Assembly: GCA_000831005.1 (NCBI GenBank)
Contig: CP007152.1
Coordinates: 4,092,001-4,156,000 of the forward strand
Length of the DNA: 64,000 bases
Source of the DNA: Marinobacter salarius
Lineage (GTDB): Bacteria > Pseudomonadota > Gammaproteobacteria > Pseudomonadales > Oleiphilaceae
Reading direction: 5' to 3'
Below the pieces are notes generated by a model. It worked only from the letters and a program-made list of their open reading frames with translations. It was not told the DNA's origin and made no database searches. How positions within the stretch are numbered: the first letter of the stretch is position 1; each line of letters starts with the position of its first letter. A program made the translations under genes and the position numbers. This document shows positions 12,050 to 22,870 of this stretch, piece after piece.

Positions 12050-13314
12050 TCAGATGATATCGTCCATCGATTTCAGTGGATAATGGGCCGGGTAGCCGTT
12101 ACGAGCAACGCCTGAGTCAACCGCCGCGCGTGCGACTGCCGCCGGAACAACTTCCAGCAGGCGCACGTCCATCGGCTTGGGAATGATGTACTCCCGCCCA
12201 AACTCGAAACTTGCAACGTCATAGGCTTCACAGATTTCCTGCGGAACCGGCTCTTTCGCCAACTCGCGAATCGCATGAACCGCCGCCACTTTCATTTCTT
12301 CGTTGATCGCAGTCGCCCTCACGTCGAGAGCACCACGGAAAATGAACGGGAAGCCGAGCACGTTGTTCACCTGGTTCGGGTAGTCCGATCGGCCAGTAGC
12401 CATGATCAGTCATCACGAGTAGCCAATGCCACTTCAGGACTGATCTCAGGATCCGGATTGGAACAGGCGAACACAATCGGATTCGGCGCCATGAGTTTTA
12501 GCTGCTCAGCACTCAACAGATCCGGGCCGGACAGACCAAGAAATACATCGGCACCGTCCATAGCGTCATCAAGCGTACGCTTGTCTGTCTCGTTGGCAAA
12601 CATTGCCTTGTACTGGTTCAGGTCATCGCGACCGGAATGAATCACGCCCTTGCGGTCCAGCATGTAGATGTTTTCGGACCGAACGCCACAGCTGATCAGC
12701 AGCTTCATGCAAGCGATAGCCGCTGCGCCAGCTCCGAGGCAAACCACTTTGGCTTCATCGATTTTCTTACCCTGCAACTCCAGGGCATTGATCATGCCCG
12801 CAGCTGTTACGATCGCGGTGCCATGCTGGTCATCATGGAAGATGGGTACACTGCACTTTTCGATCAGCGCACGTTCGATTTCAAAGCACTCAGGGGCCTT
12901 AATGTCCTCAAGATTGATACCGCCGAAGGTATCAGCAATACGCTCGACCGTTTCAATGAATGCCTGGGGGCTTTCGGAATTGACCTCGATATCGAACACA
13001 TCAATTCCAGCAAAGCGCTTGAACAGTACGCCTTTGCCTTCCATAACCGGCTTGCTCGCCAGCGGACCGAGGTTACCCAGACCGAGGATTGCAGTGCCGT
13101 CTGAAATCACGGCTACCAGGTTACCCTTGGCGGTATATTTGTATGCGTTCTCGGGGTCCTTAGCGATCTCGCGGACCGGCTCGGCAACCCCGGGGCTGTA
13201 CGCCAGCGAAAGGTCGCGGGAGGTCTTGGTGGGCTTGGTGATTTCCACACTCAGCTTACCAGGCCGCGGCTTGGCGTGGTATTCAAGGGCTGCTTCTTTC
13301 AGATCTTGAGACAT
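12050..13314 (-). CDS. maeB: Malic enzyme, short form (frame broken once)
   Basis: Restoring one base at about 12409 joins the parts around [16 protein letters not shown] and gives 421 aa. I use ATG 13312-13314 ([13 protein letters not shown]). Signatures are [11 protein letters not shown], the catalytic region [14 protein letters not shown], the metal/substrate residues [11 protein letters not shown], the nucleotide-binding [10 protein letters not shown] and CSNPDPEI. It oxidatively decarboxylates malate to pyruvate, feeding gluconeogenesis and NADPH supply. It matches the short malic enzyme without the phosphotransacetylase-like tail of E. coli MaeB. Cofactor preference cannot be settled here. 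Confidence 0.9.
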
Positions 13315-13501
13315 TGCCACTGTTCCGTTTGTCACGTTTAAGAGGTAATAAGCCACCGGGCCTTGCCCAGCGGAGCGCGACATTATGGCGCGAAGGACTG
13401 CATCAGACAAGGCCCGTTTGACCACTCGCTAATCAGTCAATACGGCTTTTTGCGTATACATTCGCATCAGACGCGCCCTTCAGGACGAGCCTGCAGATAC
13501 A

Positions 13502-13529
13502 AAAAAAGCGCCTCGCAAGGCGCTTTTTT
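13502..13529. terminator. Terminator of rpmE
   Basis: AAAAAAGCGCCT (13502-13513) and AGGCGCTTTTTT (13518-13529) form a perfect 12-bp stem with a CGCA loop and a U-run on either strand. It lies 18 bases beyond the rpmE stop on the minus strand. Confidence 0.92.
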
Positions 13530-13546
13530 CGTTATCAACATTCGAA

Positions 13547-13766
13547 TCAGGCTTTCTTGCCACCGATGCGACCACCGAAACGCTTCTGGAAACGGTCGAT
13601 ACGGCCACCGGTATCCATCACTTTCTGCTTGCCTGTGTAGAACGGGTGACACTGGGAGCATACATCCAGAGTCAGGTCCTGAGTGAACGTGGAACGTGTC
13701 TTGAGAACATTACCGCAGGAACAGGTAGCGGTAATCTCGGCATACTTGGTGAATACCTTCTTTCAT
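13547..13766 (-). CDS. rpmE: Ribosomal protein L31, zinc-binding form (frame broken near the start)
   Basis: The minus strand starts at ATG 13764-13766 with MKEGIH, then loses frame at about 13748, where two bases are missing from a Pro codon. Beyond it the L31 sequence continues: [29 protein letters not shown] and [15 protein letters not shown], ending at TGA 13547-13549. The corrected length is 73 aa. The two cysteine pairs mark the zinc-containing (C+) paralogue, which in many bacteria is swapped for a zinc-free copy under Zur control. It lies between priA and maeB, followed by a terminator. Confidence 0.9.
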
Positions 13767-13849
13767 GGCGAACCTCTATCGGTCATGCCGCTACCAGATC
13801 ACGGGACTGCCTGGTTTTCATAGCAATCCGGGTGTCGGGCACCGCATGT

Positions 13850-13878
13850 TTGAATCAATTGAGAAGACGGGGCACAAT
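13850..13878 (+). promoter_or_regulatory. Possible priA promoter
   Basis: TTGAAT (13850-13855) and CACAAT (13873-13878) are 17 bases apart and each matches the sigma70 consensus at 4 of 6 positions. They lie in the 260-base divergent gap between rpmE and priA. This is weak evidence. Confidence 0.3.
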
Positions 13879-14026
13879 CATGCCCTGCCGGAAACAGACC
13901 GCGAATCTTACTTGCAAATGCGGTATCAGGCAAGCCCCGGACCGTCATATCATCCCGCCCGACACGGGACACGCCGGTTTTCAGCTCCTTAAAAGGATAG
14001 GCAGATACCGTGACACCTTCATCGCC

Positions 14027-16205
14027 ATGGAGCCACATGTGCCCCGAACTGCGCGTATAGCATTGAACCGCCCTATCCGGCGGCTGTTCGATTATCTGGT
14101 GCCAGATCACATTGCACTGCAACCAGGCCAGCGTGTAACGGTCCCCTTCGGACGTCAATCGGCTACCGGGCTGGTGGTCGAAACAGACGCAAAACCACCG
14201 GAGGGCATCACCCTTAAACCCGTCCGGTCCGCTGCCGAGGCGTGGCCAGCACTGCCCCCGGAAACCTTTCGCCTTCTTAGCTGGGCATCTGATTACTATC
14301 AGCACCCACTAGGAGAGTGCCTTTTTACCGCACTACCACCAGCGCTCCGTCGCGGCAGACCTGCCGTGGAGAATGCCGATCCCTACTGGCAAGCCTGCGG
14401 CGATCCGGCGCTGCTGCCCGGCAACGCAACACGACAGAGAGAACTGCTGGCGTGGCTAAACCGCCAACCCGGCGGCGCAGGCAGCAAGCAGATTGTGCGG
14501 GCCGGTTTCACGCAGTCGCAAATCCGAAGCTTCAGGAAAAAGAACTGATCCGCGAGACCACGCCACCCACCCCAGATGGCGTAACAGAGGAAACCCGGAA
14601 TCGTATCCCCGTACTGTCTCCAGCCCAACAAGAAGCCGCCAACCAACTTCCATCGCCAGACAACGGTTTCGCGACAGCGCTCCTATTTGGCATTACAGGC
14701 AGCGGGAAGACCGAGCTCTACCTTCATTACCTGAAGACTCACCTGGACGACCGGCACCAGGCGCTCGTCCTGGTACCTGAGATCAATCTGACACCGCAGA
14801 CCGTAGCCCGCTTCCAGTTCTATTTCGGACCACGTATCGCAGTATGGCACTCGGCTCTAAAAGACAGCGAGCGGCTCTCGACCTGGCTGAGAATCCGCAA
14901 TGGCGAGCCGGTCATCCTGATCGGCACTCGCTCAGCGGTATTGCTCCCCTTTACCGATCTGAAAACCATCGTCGTGGATGAGGAACACGACAGCTCCTAT
15001 AAACAGGGGGAAGGGTTCCGCTATTCCGGCAGGGACACCGCGGTCTATCGCGCCCACCTGAACAATTGCCCCGTCATCCTCGGCTCGGCGACACCCTCCA
15101 TGGAGTCATACCACAATGCCCTGTCTGGCAAATACGCCTGATCCGACTCGAAGAAAGGGCCGGAAACGCCAGACCCCCAACCATCAAATTGCTGGATATC
15201 CGCAGCCGCCCCTTGGAAGGTGGCCTTTCCCGCCCTGCCCTGCAAGCCATCGAGAAATGCCTCAGCAATGGGCAACAGGCGTTGGTATTCGTGAATCGGA
15301 GAGGATTCGCTCCGGTCATGATGTGTTTCGACTGCGGCCATATGGTGGAGTGCCCCCACTGCGACACACGCTTGACTTACCACCGCCGCGACCGGGCCAT
15401 GCGCTGCCACCACTGCGACTTCCAGACCGCCGCAACAGACCACTGCCCCAAATGTGACGGCGAGGCGTTCAAGCCCGTCGGCCAGGGCACTGAACGCACC
15501 GAGGACATTCTAACCTCACAGTTCCCAGACACGCCTGTTGTGCGGGTCGACCGGGATAGCACCCAGCGCAAAGGCAGCATCCAGGGCATCCTCGAAAAAG
15601 TAAACAGTGGGCGCCCTTGCATCTTGGTTGGTACACAAATGCTGGCCAAAGGCCATGACTTCCCGAACGTGACGCTGGTGATTGTCGTCAATGCCGATGG
15701 CGGACTGTTCAGCGTGGACTTCCGGGCTCCGGAACAGCTGATCCAGACCCTACTGCAAGTGAGCGGACGGGCCGGCCGAGGGAAAAAGTCTGGCGAGGTA
15801 CTGGTTCAGACTTGCCATAGCGACCACCCCCTGCTGCACTCCCTGGCCGAGGGGCACTATCTCCCCGTTGCCGATCAACTGCTCACGGAACGCGAAACGG
15901 GGCAACTCCCCCCCTTTCGTGCAATGGCGATTTTCAGGGCAGAGGCTGAGACGATGGAAAAAAGCCTGCAGTTACTGGACACCATAAAACAACAAGCCCG
16001 CTACCAGCAGATAGAGATCTGGGGCCCCCTGCCCGCGCTGATTGCTCGCCGCGCTGATCGCCTTAGAGCTCAACTGGTTCTGCTTTGCAGTAATCGAAAG
16101 TACCTCAACCACACGCTCGGCGTTCTGTGTGAAACGCTGGACCAGAGCCGGCTTCCAGCCGGACTAAAATGGGCCATTGACGTAGACCCGCAGGAAACCG
16201 GTTAA
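14027..16205 (+). CDS. priA: Primosomal helicase PriA (frame broken twice)
   Basis: Three frames join if one base is restored near 14529 and one after 15138, giving 726 aa, normal for PriA. I start at ATG 14027 (MEPHVPRTARIALNRP); there is no strong ribosome site. The 3'-DNA-end-binding domain (RRLFDYLVP) comes first. The helicase core has GITGSGKTE, VDEEHD and GSATPSMES. The zinc module of paired cysteines (CFDCGHMVECPHC, CHHC, CPKC) and helicase motifs V/VI (GTQMLAKGHDFP, QVSGRAGRG) follow. PriA reloads the replisome at stalled forks. Two deletions in a gene this important point to base-call errors. Confidence 0.92.
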
Positions 16206-16414
16206 CTTACTCACCTCCCCTTTACTGAAGCCACGCATCAGATTACAAAGTTTTTCAAAAATGAATACCGATCAACATTGCATAGACGCATCCTGTGCTA
16301 TGATTTTCAGCAAACTAATAATCAAACTTGTGAAAATACTTAAACTTGCGCATTTCAAGCAGGGAATGTGCTTCGAACTGGCCTTTGCTGTAACGGGAAC
16401 TGGAGAAAATGATA

Positions 16415-18303
16415 ATGTCAGGGAAACTCCTTGCACGTGCGTGCGCTATATTTTTAGCGCTAATATTGACGGCCTGCGGTGGCGACGATAATTCTAGCCC
16501 GCTCGCCGGCTCACCTGATGGAAGCGGCGGAAGCGGCGACCCCACGACACCTTCAGAGGATGCTGATGTCGGCACCGTTGAACTCATAGCCAACCCGGTT
16601 CGTCTGGACACATCCACCAACGCCAGCTCAAGCATTACCGCGCGAATCAAAGACTCGAACGGCATTCTTCTGCAGGATGTTCCAGTGAGTTTCAGTGCTA
16701 ATAACGGCGGAACTCTGGAGGTAACCCAACAAATCACCGATCAGGCTGGCGTCGCATCCGCAACCCTAACGACCGACAGTGACCCAAGAAACAGAACAGT
16801 GACTGTGACCGCGCAGGCAGGAAGCGTCTCCCGATCACTCAACGTCGAAATATCGGGCACTTCGATTTCAATCTCAGGTCCCTCGTCTATTTCTCTCGGC
16901 GGCTCAGCAATTACAGAGTGACGCTAGCAGACGCAGATGGCAGCGGCATTTCTGGACAACCGATAGCCCTTTCAACCAATCGGGGCACCCTGTCTGCATC
17001 CAACCTGACATCCTCCAGCAATGGCTCAGTTGACGTGCAACTGTCCGGCGGCAACACCGGAGGCACTGCAACCATTACAGCCTCAGCCTATAGCGGTAGC
17101 AGTCAGGTTTCTGCTACGCAGAATGTGGTCATTGCGGGAGACAGCTTCGCATTCACGGCCCCCGATACGGCTACCGAAGTAGACCTAGGAGTTGAGCAAC
17201 AAGTCACAATTGAATGGCAGGTAGATGGAAATCCTGTAGCTGACGGAACTCAAGTACAGTTCTCCGCCACACGAGGCACTCTCAACCCACCAACTGGCCT
17301 TGTAACCACCAGCGGTGGAGAGGCGAGCATTGGCATTACCTCAACCAACTCTGGGACGACTACCGTAACGGCAACAGACCCAAACTCCGGCCTTTCTGCT
17401 GACCTTTCATTTGAATTTATCGCCAACACGCCGGACTCGATAAATCTTCAAGCATCGAAAACCCAGCTTGATCTGGGGGAAACCAGCGAGATTATCGCTG
17501 TAATTCGCGATGCATCTAACAACTTGGTAAAAAATCAGGAAATCAGCTTCCGCATCCTTGAAGACGGAAGCGGGGGCAACCTAAGCTCTAGCCTCGACGT
17601 AACTGACTCTCAGGGCCGTGCTTCCACAATCTATACCGCAGGATCAAACACCAGCGGTAGAGATGGCGTAGAAATTGAAGCTGTAGTGGATGGATCTATT
17701 TCAGATACTGTAACACTGACAGTAGCCCGGCAAGCACTTCGACTGGCTATCGGCACCGGCAATGAAATTGAAGAGCCTGACTCCGTTCGATACGTGAAAG
17801 AATATGTTGCAATCGTGACAGATGCCAATGGTGCACCGGTCGAAAACGCCAACATCGAATTGAGTGCGCTGCCGGTTGGTTATCGGAAAGGATCATATGC
17901 CGTCTCAACTGACGACAACTGGGTACTGTCCCCTTCAGACCCACAGTTTTGTGAGGCAGAGGACACAAATCAAAATGGTCAGCTCGACCCCGGCGAAGAT
18001 GTCAATGGGAGCGAAAAACTTGAGCCCACCAACTCTGCAGCCACTAGCTCATCATCAATCACGTCTGCCAGTGATGGCTCCGCCAGCTTCTCTCTTCTCT
18101 ACCCACAAAGCCATTGTAACTGGGTACAGATAGAACTGACGGCGACTGTTCGCGTAGGCGGATCGGAGAGTGTTGAAACATCCAGGTTCTACCTTTCATG
18201 CCTTGCTAGCGATCTCAGTAACACCGACATTTCGCCTCCCGGCGGCACTGAGGGCCTATATGGCGTAGCACAGGACTGTTCGGTAGACGACTTCACCAAT
18301 TAA
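16415..18303 (+). CDS. Large lipoprotein with bacterial Ig-like repeats (frame broken once)
   Basis: Restoring one G at 16918 (ITE-VTLADADG) joins the halves into about 629 aa. ATG 16415 has GGAG at a 9-base spacing; ATG 16409 is only 3 bases from it. The signal peptide ends in the lipobox ILTAC followed by GGDD, so the protein is lipidated, and Asp after Cys+2 does not clearly settle its membrane. At least four Big-1/invasin-like repeats follow, each with the pattern of VPVSFSANNGGTL, GQPIALSTNRGTL or GTQVQFSATRGTL and a GxAxxTLT strand. The last third has cysteines and a Ca-like DTNQNGQLDPGED loop. A surface adhesin role is likely but unproven. Confidence 0.75.
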
Positions 18304-18316
18304 GAAGACACAGCCA

Positions 18317-18360
18317 CTCTGGGGCCCAGGCTTGACTGAAAGCTGGGCCGGGCCCCAGAG
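18317..18360. terminator. Long hairpin after the Ig-repeat lipoprotein
   Basis: CTCTGGGGCCC (18317-18327) pairs with GGGCCCCAGAG (18350-18360), and inner bases CCCAGGCTT/AAGCTGGG extend the stem with one bulge. It lies 13 bases after the stop codon. It has no T-run, so it may slow RNA decay rather than end transcription. Confidence 0.6.
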
Positions 18361-18470
18361 CCACAATCATATTTGAGTCCCTCCACCCTTTCCTTGATAA
18401 TACGTCTCTTCAGTTTCAGAGGGCGTCCCGCCCCGTAACCCACTCTCCGTATATCGAGTCATCCGACAGC

Positions 18471-20156
18471 ATGAAAGAGACCGTATCCGAACTGCTCCAG
18501 TCTGCGCTGGCGACCCTGCAATCTGAAGGCACCTTGCCAGCAGATCAGACCTTTACACCACAGGTAGGCAACACCAAGGACAAATCCCACGGTGACTACG
18601 CCTGCAACATTGCTCTGGTCGCATCGAAGGTGGCGGGTTGCCCGCCACGAAAGCTGGCAGAGGCATTGGTGGAACGGTTACCGGACAGCAGCGCTGTCGA
18701 GAAAGTTGAAATTGCAGGCCCCGGTTTTATCAACTTTTTCATGAGCACGGCCAGTGCCTTTGAGGTGGTTAACACCATTCTCGACAACGCCGGGCGGTAC
18801 GGTCGTAACAACGACGGCAAGGGCGAGAAGGTCCAGGTGGAGTTCGTCTCCGCTAACCCGACTGGCCCCCTGCACGTGGGCCATGGCCGTGGTGCGGCGA
18901 TTGGCGACTGCCTGAGTCGTTTGCTGGAAGCCAATGGTTACGAAGTCACCCGCGAGTTTTACTACAACGATGCGGGCGCACAGATCAGCAATCTGGCGCT
19001 TTCAGTGCAATCACGGGTGAAAGGGCTGACACCGGACGACGAAAACTGGCCTGCCGACGGCTACCGCGGTGACTACATCACCGATGTGGCCAATGCCTAT
19101 CTCGCCGGCGAAACCGTTACCGCGGACGACCGGGAAGTCACCGGTAAAGCCGATCCGGACGATCAACAAGCCATCCAGGAGTTTGCAGTTGCCTACCTGC
19201 GTCGTGAGCAGGACCTGGACCTGAAAGCTTTTGGCGTGGAGTTCGACGTGTATTTCCTCGAGTCATCGCTGTACGAAGATGGCAAGGTAGAGGAAACCGT
19301 CGAGCGCCTGCAGGAAAACGGCTATACCTACGAACATGACGGCGCCATGTGGCTGAAAACCACCGAATTCGGCGACGACAAAGACCGCGTGATGCGCAAG
19401 AAGGATGGCGGCTATACCTATTTCCTGCCGGACGTGGCCTACCACCTGAACAAGTGGCAACGGGGTTTCACCACGGTTATCAATGAGCAGGGTGCCGACC
19501 ACCACTCCACGGTCACACGGGTTCGTGCCGGCCTGCAAGCGCTGAACGCCGACATCCCCCAGGGTTGGCCGGATTACGTGCTTCACCAGATGGTGATGGT
19601 GACCCGGTCCGGGCAGGAAGTGAAGATTTCCAAGCGTGCAGGCAGTTACGTGACAGTCCGCGACCTGATTGACGAAGTAGGCCGCGACGCCACCCGCTTT
19701 TTCCTTGCAGCTCGCAGAGTCGACTCCCAGTTGACTTTCGATATCGATCTGGCCCGCTCCCAGACCAATGAAAACCCGGTCTATTACATTCAGTATGCCC
19801 ATGCACGTATTTGCAGTGTGCTCAGAAAACTGAAAGAGGAAGGGGTTGAGCGCGGCCTGAACGAGTGCGTGGGAGATCTGTCCTTACTGACGCTCGACGA
19901 GGAAAAGGATCTCGCTAACCAGTTGGCCAAGTACCCCGAGCTTATAGAAAGTTCAGCCAAATTGCGGGAACCACATCACCTGACGCACTATCTCAGGGAT
20001 CTTGCCGGGCAGTTCCACACCTACTACAACGCCCACAAAGTTCTGATCGAGGATACTGCTGTCCGGGACGCTCGCGTTTCCCTGTATCTTGCCGTGCGGC
20101 AGGTGATTGCCAATGGTCTCGATCTGCTTGGCGTGAGCGCTCCCGACGAAATGTAG
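18471..20156 (+). CDS. argS: Arginyl-tRNA synthetase
   Basis: 561 aa class I synthetase that charges tRNA-Arg. The HIGH motif appears as HVGHGR at about residues 135-140 within [14 protein letters not shown]. The KMSKS-equivalent loop is VKISKRAG, typical of ArgRS, which often lacks the canonical lysine. The N-terminal Add1 domain and C-terminal anticodon-binding DALR domain are both present. The frame is intact. It is followed after 55 bases by the SPOR gene and then hslVU, a conserved order in Pseudomonas and Marinobacter. Confidence 0.96.
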   Translation: MKETVSELLQSALATLQSEGTLPADQTFTPQVGNTKDKSHGDYACNIALVASKVAGCPPRKLAEALVERLPDSSAVEKVEIAGPGFINFFMSTASAFEVVNTILDNAGRYGRNNDGKGEKVQVEFVSANPTGPLHVGHGRGAAIGDCLSRLLEANGYEVTREFYYNDAGAQISNLALSVQSRVKGLTPDDENWPADGYRGDYITDVANAYLAGETVTADDREVTGKADPDDQQAIQEFAVAYLRREQDLDLKAFGVEFDVYFLESSLYEDGKVEETVERLQENGYTYEHDGAMWLKTTEFGDDKDRVMRKKDGGYTYFLPDVAYHLNKWQRGFTTVINEQGADHHSTVTRVRAGLQALNADIPQGWPDYVLHQMVMVTRSGQEVKISKRAGSYVTVRDLIDEVGRDATRFFLAARRVDSQLTFDIDLARSQTNENPVYYIQYAHARICSVLRKLKEEGVERGLNECVGDLSLLTLDEEKDLANQLAKYPELIESSAKLREPHHLTHYLRDLAGQFHTYYNAHKVLIEDTAVRDARVSLYLAVRQVIANGLDLLGVSAPDEM

Positions 20157-20211
20157 CAAGTCAGGCTTCATGATCTGAATATTCAGGCAAGCAACAGGAA
20201 CTAACCCGGCC

Positions 20212-20844
20212 ATGTCCCGAGACTATGCCCGCAAATCAAGAACGGCCAGCAAACCGGCAACATCAACAAAATCCGCGAGGCCTGCGCGTAAACAAAAGCA
20301 GCCCCCAAAACGCCCTGCTGCGGCCAAGTCACAGCGGGGCGGCTTGTCATTGAAGTGGATTCTGTCACTGGCAGCCGTGGGTGGTTTTATCGGCTTTATT
20401 GCCTATCTCAACTCACTTCCTACATCCGAGCCTCGCCAGGGTGAAAAATCCACAACAGCCGAACCGCCTGCGGTAAAGGAGAAGCCCTCGGAAACCGCCG
20501 CAAAAGAAAAACCCGGCTTTCGCTTTTACGACATGCTTCCTGACTCGGAGGTGGTTCCTCCCGAGGTCGAGGAATATACCCCTGGGCCAGGACAGCAAAC
20601 GTTTGATTACCTGGTGCAGACGGGCTCTTTCCGACAACAGCAAGATGCGGAAAGGCAGCGGGCTGAAATCGCGTTCCAGGGCCTCCGTGCACAGGTCAAA
20701 CGCATCGACCTCGACAGCGGAAGCATCTGGTACCGCGTCAATGTAGGCCCCTTCACCTCTCGCAGCCAGATGAATGCGGCTATCGACAAGCTGGTCAATC
20801 TCAACATTCAGCCTCTGGTCAGGAAGATTCCCAAGGAGGGCTGA
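20212..20844 (+). CDS. SPOR-domain membrane protein (FtsN-like)
   Basis: 210 aa. A basic, Lys/Arg/Pro-rich cytoplasmic tail (residues 1-45) is followed by one membrane helix (about 48-66). A Pro/Glu/Lys-rich periplasmic linker then leads to a C-terminal SPOR domain (about 132-206, YLVQTGSFRQQQDAERQRA and YRVNVGPFTSRSQMNAA). SPOR domains bind septal peptidoglycan lacking stem peptides, so it probably acts at cell division. The argS-SPOR-hslV position is where FtsN-like genes are found in relatives, but sequence alone does not prove it is FtsN. Confidence 0.85.
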   Translation: MSRDYARKSRTASKPATSTKSARPARKQKQPPKRPAAAKSQRGGLSLKWILSLAAVGGFIGFIAYLNSLPTSEPRQGEKSTTAEPPAVKEKPSETAAKEKPGFRFYDMLPDSEVVPPEVEEYTPGPGQQTFDYLVQTGSFRQQQDAERQRAEIAFQGLRAQVKRIDLDSGSIWYRVNVGPFTSRSQMNAAIDKLVNLNIQPLVRKIPKEG

Positions 20845-20874
20845 GCTGCCCTCCCGACTCTCTTTCCTCCCGCC

Positions 20875-20902
20875 CTTGAAAACCGCCCCCTCGCCTCCAT
20901 AA
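20875..20902 (+). promoter_or_regulatory. Sigma32 (heat-shock) type promoter of hslVU
   Basis: CTTGAAA at 20875-20881 matches the RpoH -35 element exactly. CTCCATAA at 20895-20902 matches the CCCCATnT -10 element at most positions, with a 13-base spacer. It ends 39 bases before the hslV start. hslVU is a classic RpoH operon, so position and motif agree. Confidence 0.65.
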
Positions 20903-20941
20903 CTGCTGAATACCGTTTTCTATCAGGCAAATGGAGCCAGA

Positions 20942-21471
20942 ATGACTACCATACTCTCTGTCAGGCGTGACGATGAAGTTGCCATGGGTGGCGACGGCCA
21001 GGTCTCCCTCGGCAATACCGTAATGAAGGGCAATGCCCGCAAGGTTCGCCGGCTCTATAACGATAAGGTGCTGGCCGGTTTTGCGGGTGGTACCGCCGAC
21101 GCATTCACCCTGTTCGAGCGTTTTGAAGCCCAACTCGAGAAACACCAGGCAACCTTACCCGCGCCGCTGTCGAACTGGCCAAAGACTGGCGAACGGACCG
21201 AGCTCTCCGCCGGCTGGAGGCCCTGCTGGCCGTTGCCGACAAAACCGCGTCACTGATCATTACCGGCAACGGCGATGTTATCGAACCAGAACAGGGATTG
21301 ATCGCGATCGGCTCCGGCGGTCCGTTTGCACAGGCGTCCGCAAGAGCCCTGTTGGAAAACACTGACCTGAAAGCCAACGAGATTGTGGAGAAGGGCCTGG
21401 ATATCGCGGCCGACATCTGCATCTACACCAACCACAATCGCACCCTCGAAGTGCTCTCAGCCAATGATTGA
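20942..21471 (+). CDS. hslV: HslV peptidase subunit of the HslUV protease (frame broken once)
   Basis: Restoring one G at 21148-21149 ([16 protein letters not shown]) gives 176 aa, the standard length. After Met removal Thr2 (MTTILSVRR) is the catalytic nucleophile, and GGDGQVSLG and the [14 protein letters not shown] segment match the family. HslV forms a double hexameric ring capped by HslU and degrades unfolded and regulatory proteins in the cytosol. The end reads [15 protein letters not shown]. Twelve bases separate it from hslU, and a sigma32-like promoter lies upstream. Confidence 0.93.
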
Positions 21472-21483
21472 TCCGGAGCTAGC

Positions 21484-22812
21484 ATGTCTGCAATGACCCC
21501 CCGTGAGATTGTCCACGAGCTCAACAAACACATCGTGGGCCAGGAAGAGGCCAAGCGTTCCGTGGCCATCGCCCTGCGCAACCGCTGGCGCAGGATGCAG
21601 CTGGACAGTGGTCTGCGCGAAGAAATCACACCAAAAAACATCCTTATGATCGGCCCCACCGGTGTGGGTAAAACCGAGATCGCCCGCAGGCTGGCGAAAC
21701 TGGCCGACGCCCCCTTCCTGAAAGTGGAAGCGACCAAGTTTACCGAAGTGGGCTACGTGGGCCGGGACGTCGAGTCCATTATCCGTGATCTGGCGGACAT
21801 GGCCATCAAGATGCTGCGCGAGAAGGAAATGAAACGCCACGAGCATCGCGCCATGGACGCCGCCGAGGAACGCATTCTGGATGCCCTGATCCCGCCACCC
21901 CGGGACTTCAAGGAAGACAGCCAGAAAACCGAAGACTCTTCCACCCGCCAGCTGTTCCGCAAGAAACTGCGCGAGGGCGAGCTGGACGACAAGGAAATCG
22001 AAATCGACCTGCGTAACAGCGGCGCCGGCGTTGAAATCATGGCACCTCCAGGCATGGAGGAGATGACCAGCCAGCTACAGAACATGTTCTCGAGCATGTC
22101 CTCTGATAAGCGCAAGACTCGCAAGATGAAGGTCGCTGACGCCATGAAGCACGTTCGCGATGAGGAAGCCGCCAAACTGGTCAATGAAGAGGAAATCAAG
22201 CAGAAAGCCATCCAGACCGTCGAGCAGAATGGCATCGTCTTCATCGACGAAATCGACAAGGTGGCCAAGCGCTCCGAGAACACCTCATCCGATGTTTCCC
22301 GGGAAGGTGTGCAACGGGACCTACTGCCCCTGATCGAAGGCAGCACCGTCAGCACCAAGTATGGCTCCGTACGAACGGATCACATCCTGTTTATCGCGTC
22401 CGGCGCGTTTCACCTGTCGAAGCCGTCTGACCTGATCCCGGAATTACAGGGCCGCCTGCCGATCCGTGTTGAGCTGCAGGCACTGACCCCGGATGACTTC
22501 AAACGTATCCTCACGGAGCCAGATGCCTCTCTGGTACAGCAGTACGAAGCCCTGATGGGCACCGAGGGTGTCAAACTGACCTTCACAGAGGACGCCATCG
22601 CCCGTATTGCGGAAGTCGCCTACAAGGTCAACGAAACCACGGAAAATATCGGTGCAAGACGCCTACATACGGTGCTGGAACGACTGCTGGAGAGTCTGTC
22701 TTACGAGGCAGGTGATCAGGTTACCGACAGCTTCGAGGTTACCGCGGCGTTTGTGGACGAAAAACTGGGTGAGTTGGCTGAAGACGAAGATCTGAGCCGC
22801 TATATCCTGTGA
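21484..22812 (+). CDS. hslU: HslU ATPase subunit of the HslUV protease
   Basis: 442 aa AAA+ unfoldase. Walker A GPTGVGKT is at residues 57-64. The variable I-domain (about 105-235) is present, then Walker [10 protein letters not shown] and the sensor/Arg-finger regions ([28 protein letters not shown]). The C-terminal EDLSRYIL tail is the peptide that inserts into HslV and activates it. It is co-transcribed with hslV and the frame is intact. Confidence 0.97.
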   Translation: MSAMTPREIVHELNKHIVGQEEAKRSVAIALRNRWRRMQLDSGLREEITPKNILMIGPTGVGKTEIARRLAKLADAPFLKVEATKFTEVGYVGRDVESIIRDLADMAIKMLREKEMKRHEHRAMDAAEERILDALIPPPRDFKEDSQKTEDSSTRQLFRKKLREGELDDKEIEIDLRNSGAGVEIMAPPGMEEMTSQLQNMFSSMSSDKRKTRKMKVADAMKHVRDEEAAKLVNEEEIKQKAIQTVEQNGIVFIDEIDKVAKRSENTSSDVSREGVQRDLLPLIEGSTVSTKYGSVRTDHILFIASGAFHLSKPSDLIPELQGRLPIRVELQALTPDDFKRILTEPDASLVQQYEALMGTEGVKLTFTEDAIARIAEVAYKVNETTENIGARRLHTVLERLLESLSYEAGDQVTDSFEVTAAFVDEKLGELAEDEDLSRYIL

Positions 22813-22847
22813 CCCGCAAGGGCAGGAAGGCCCGAATGTATCCTATT

Positions 22848-22870
22848 GGGGCGCGCGTTCTTCGCGCCCC
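22848..22870. terminator. GC-rich hairpin between hslU and the patatin-like gene
   Basis: GGGGCGCG (22848-22855) pairs with CGCGCCCC (22863-22870) around a 7-base loop, exactly filling the end of the gap between two convergent genes. It lacks a T-run, so terminator function is uncertain. Confidence 0.5.

Noticed and set aside
13646-14026. Extension of priA upstream to base 13646.
   Set aside because: The region is antisense to rpmE and the rpmE-priA gap; the PriA N-terminal domain begins right at ATG 14027.
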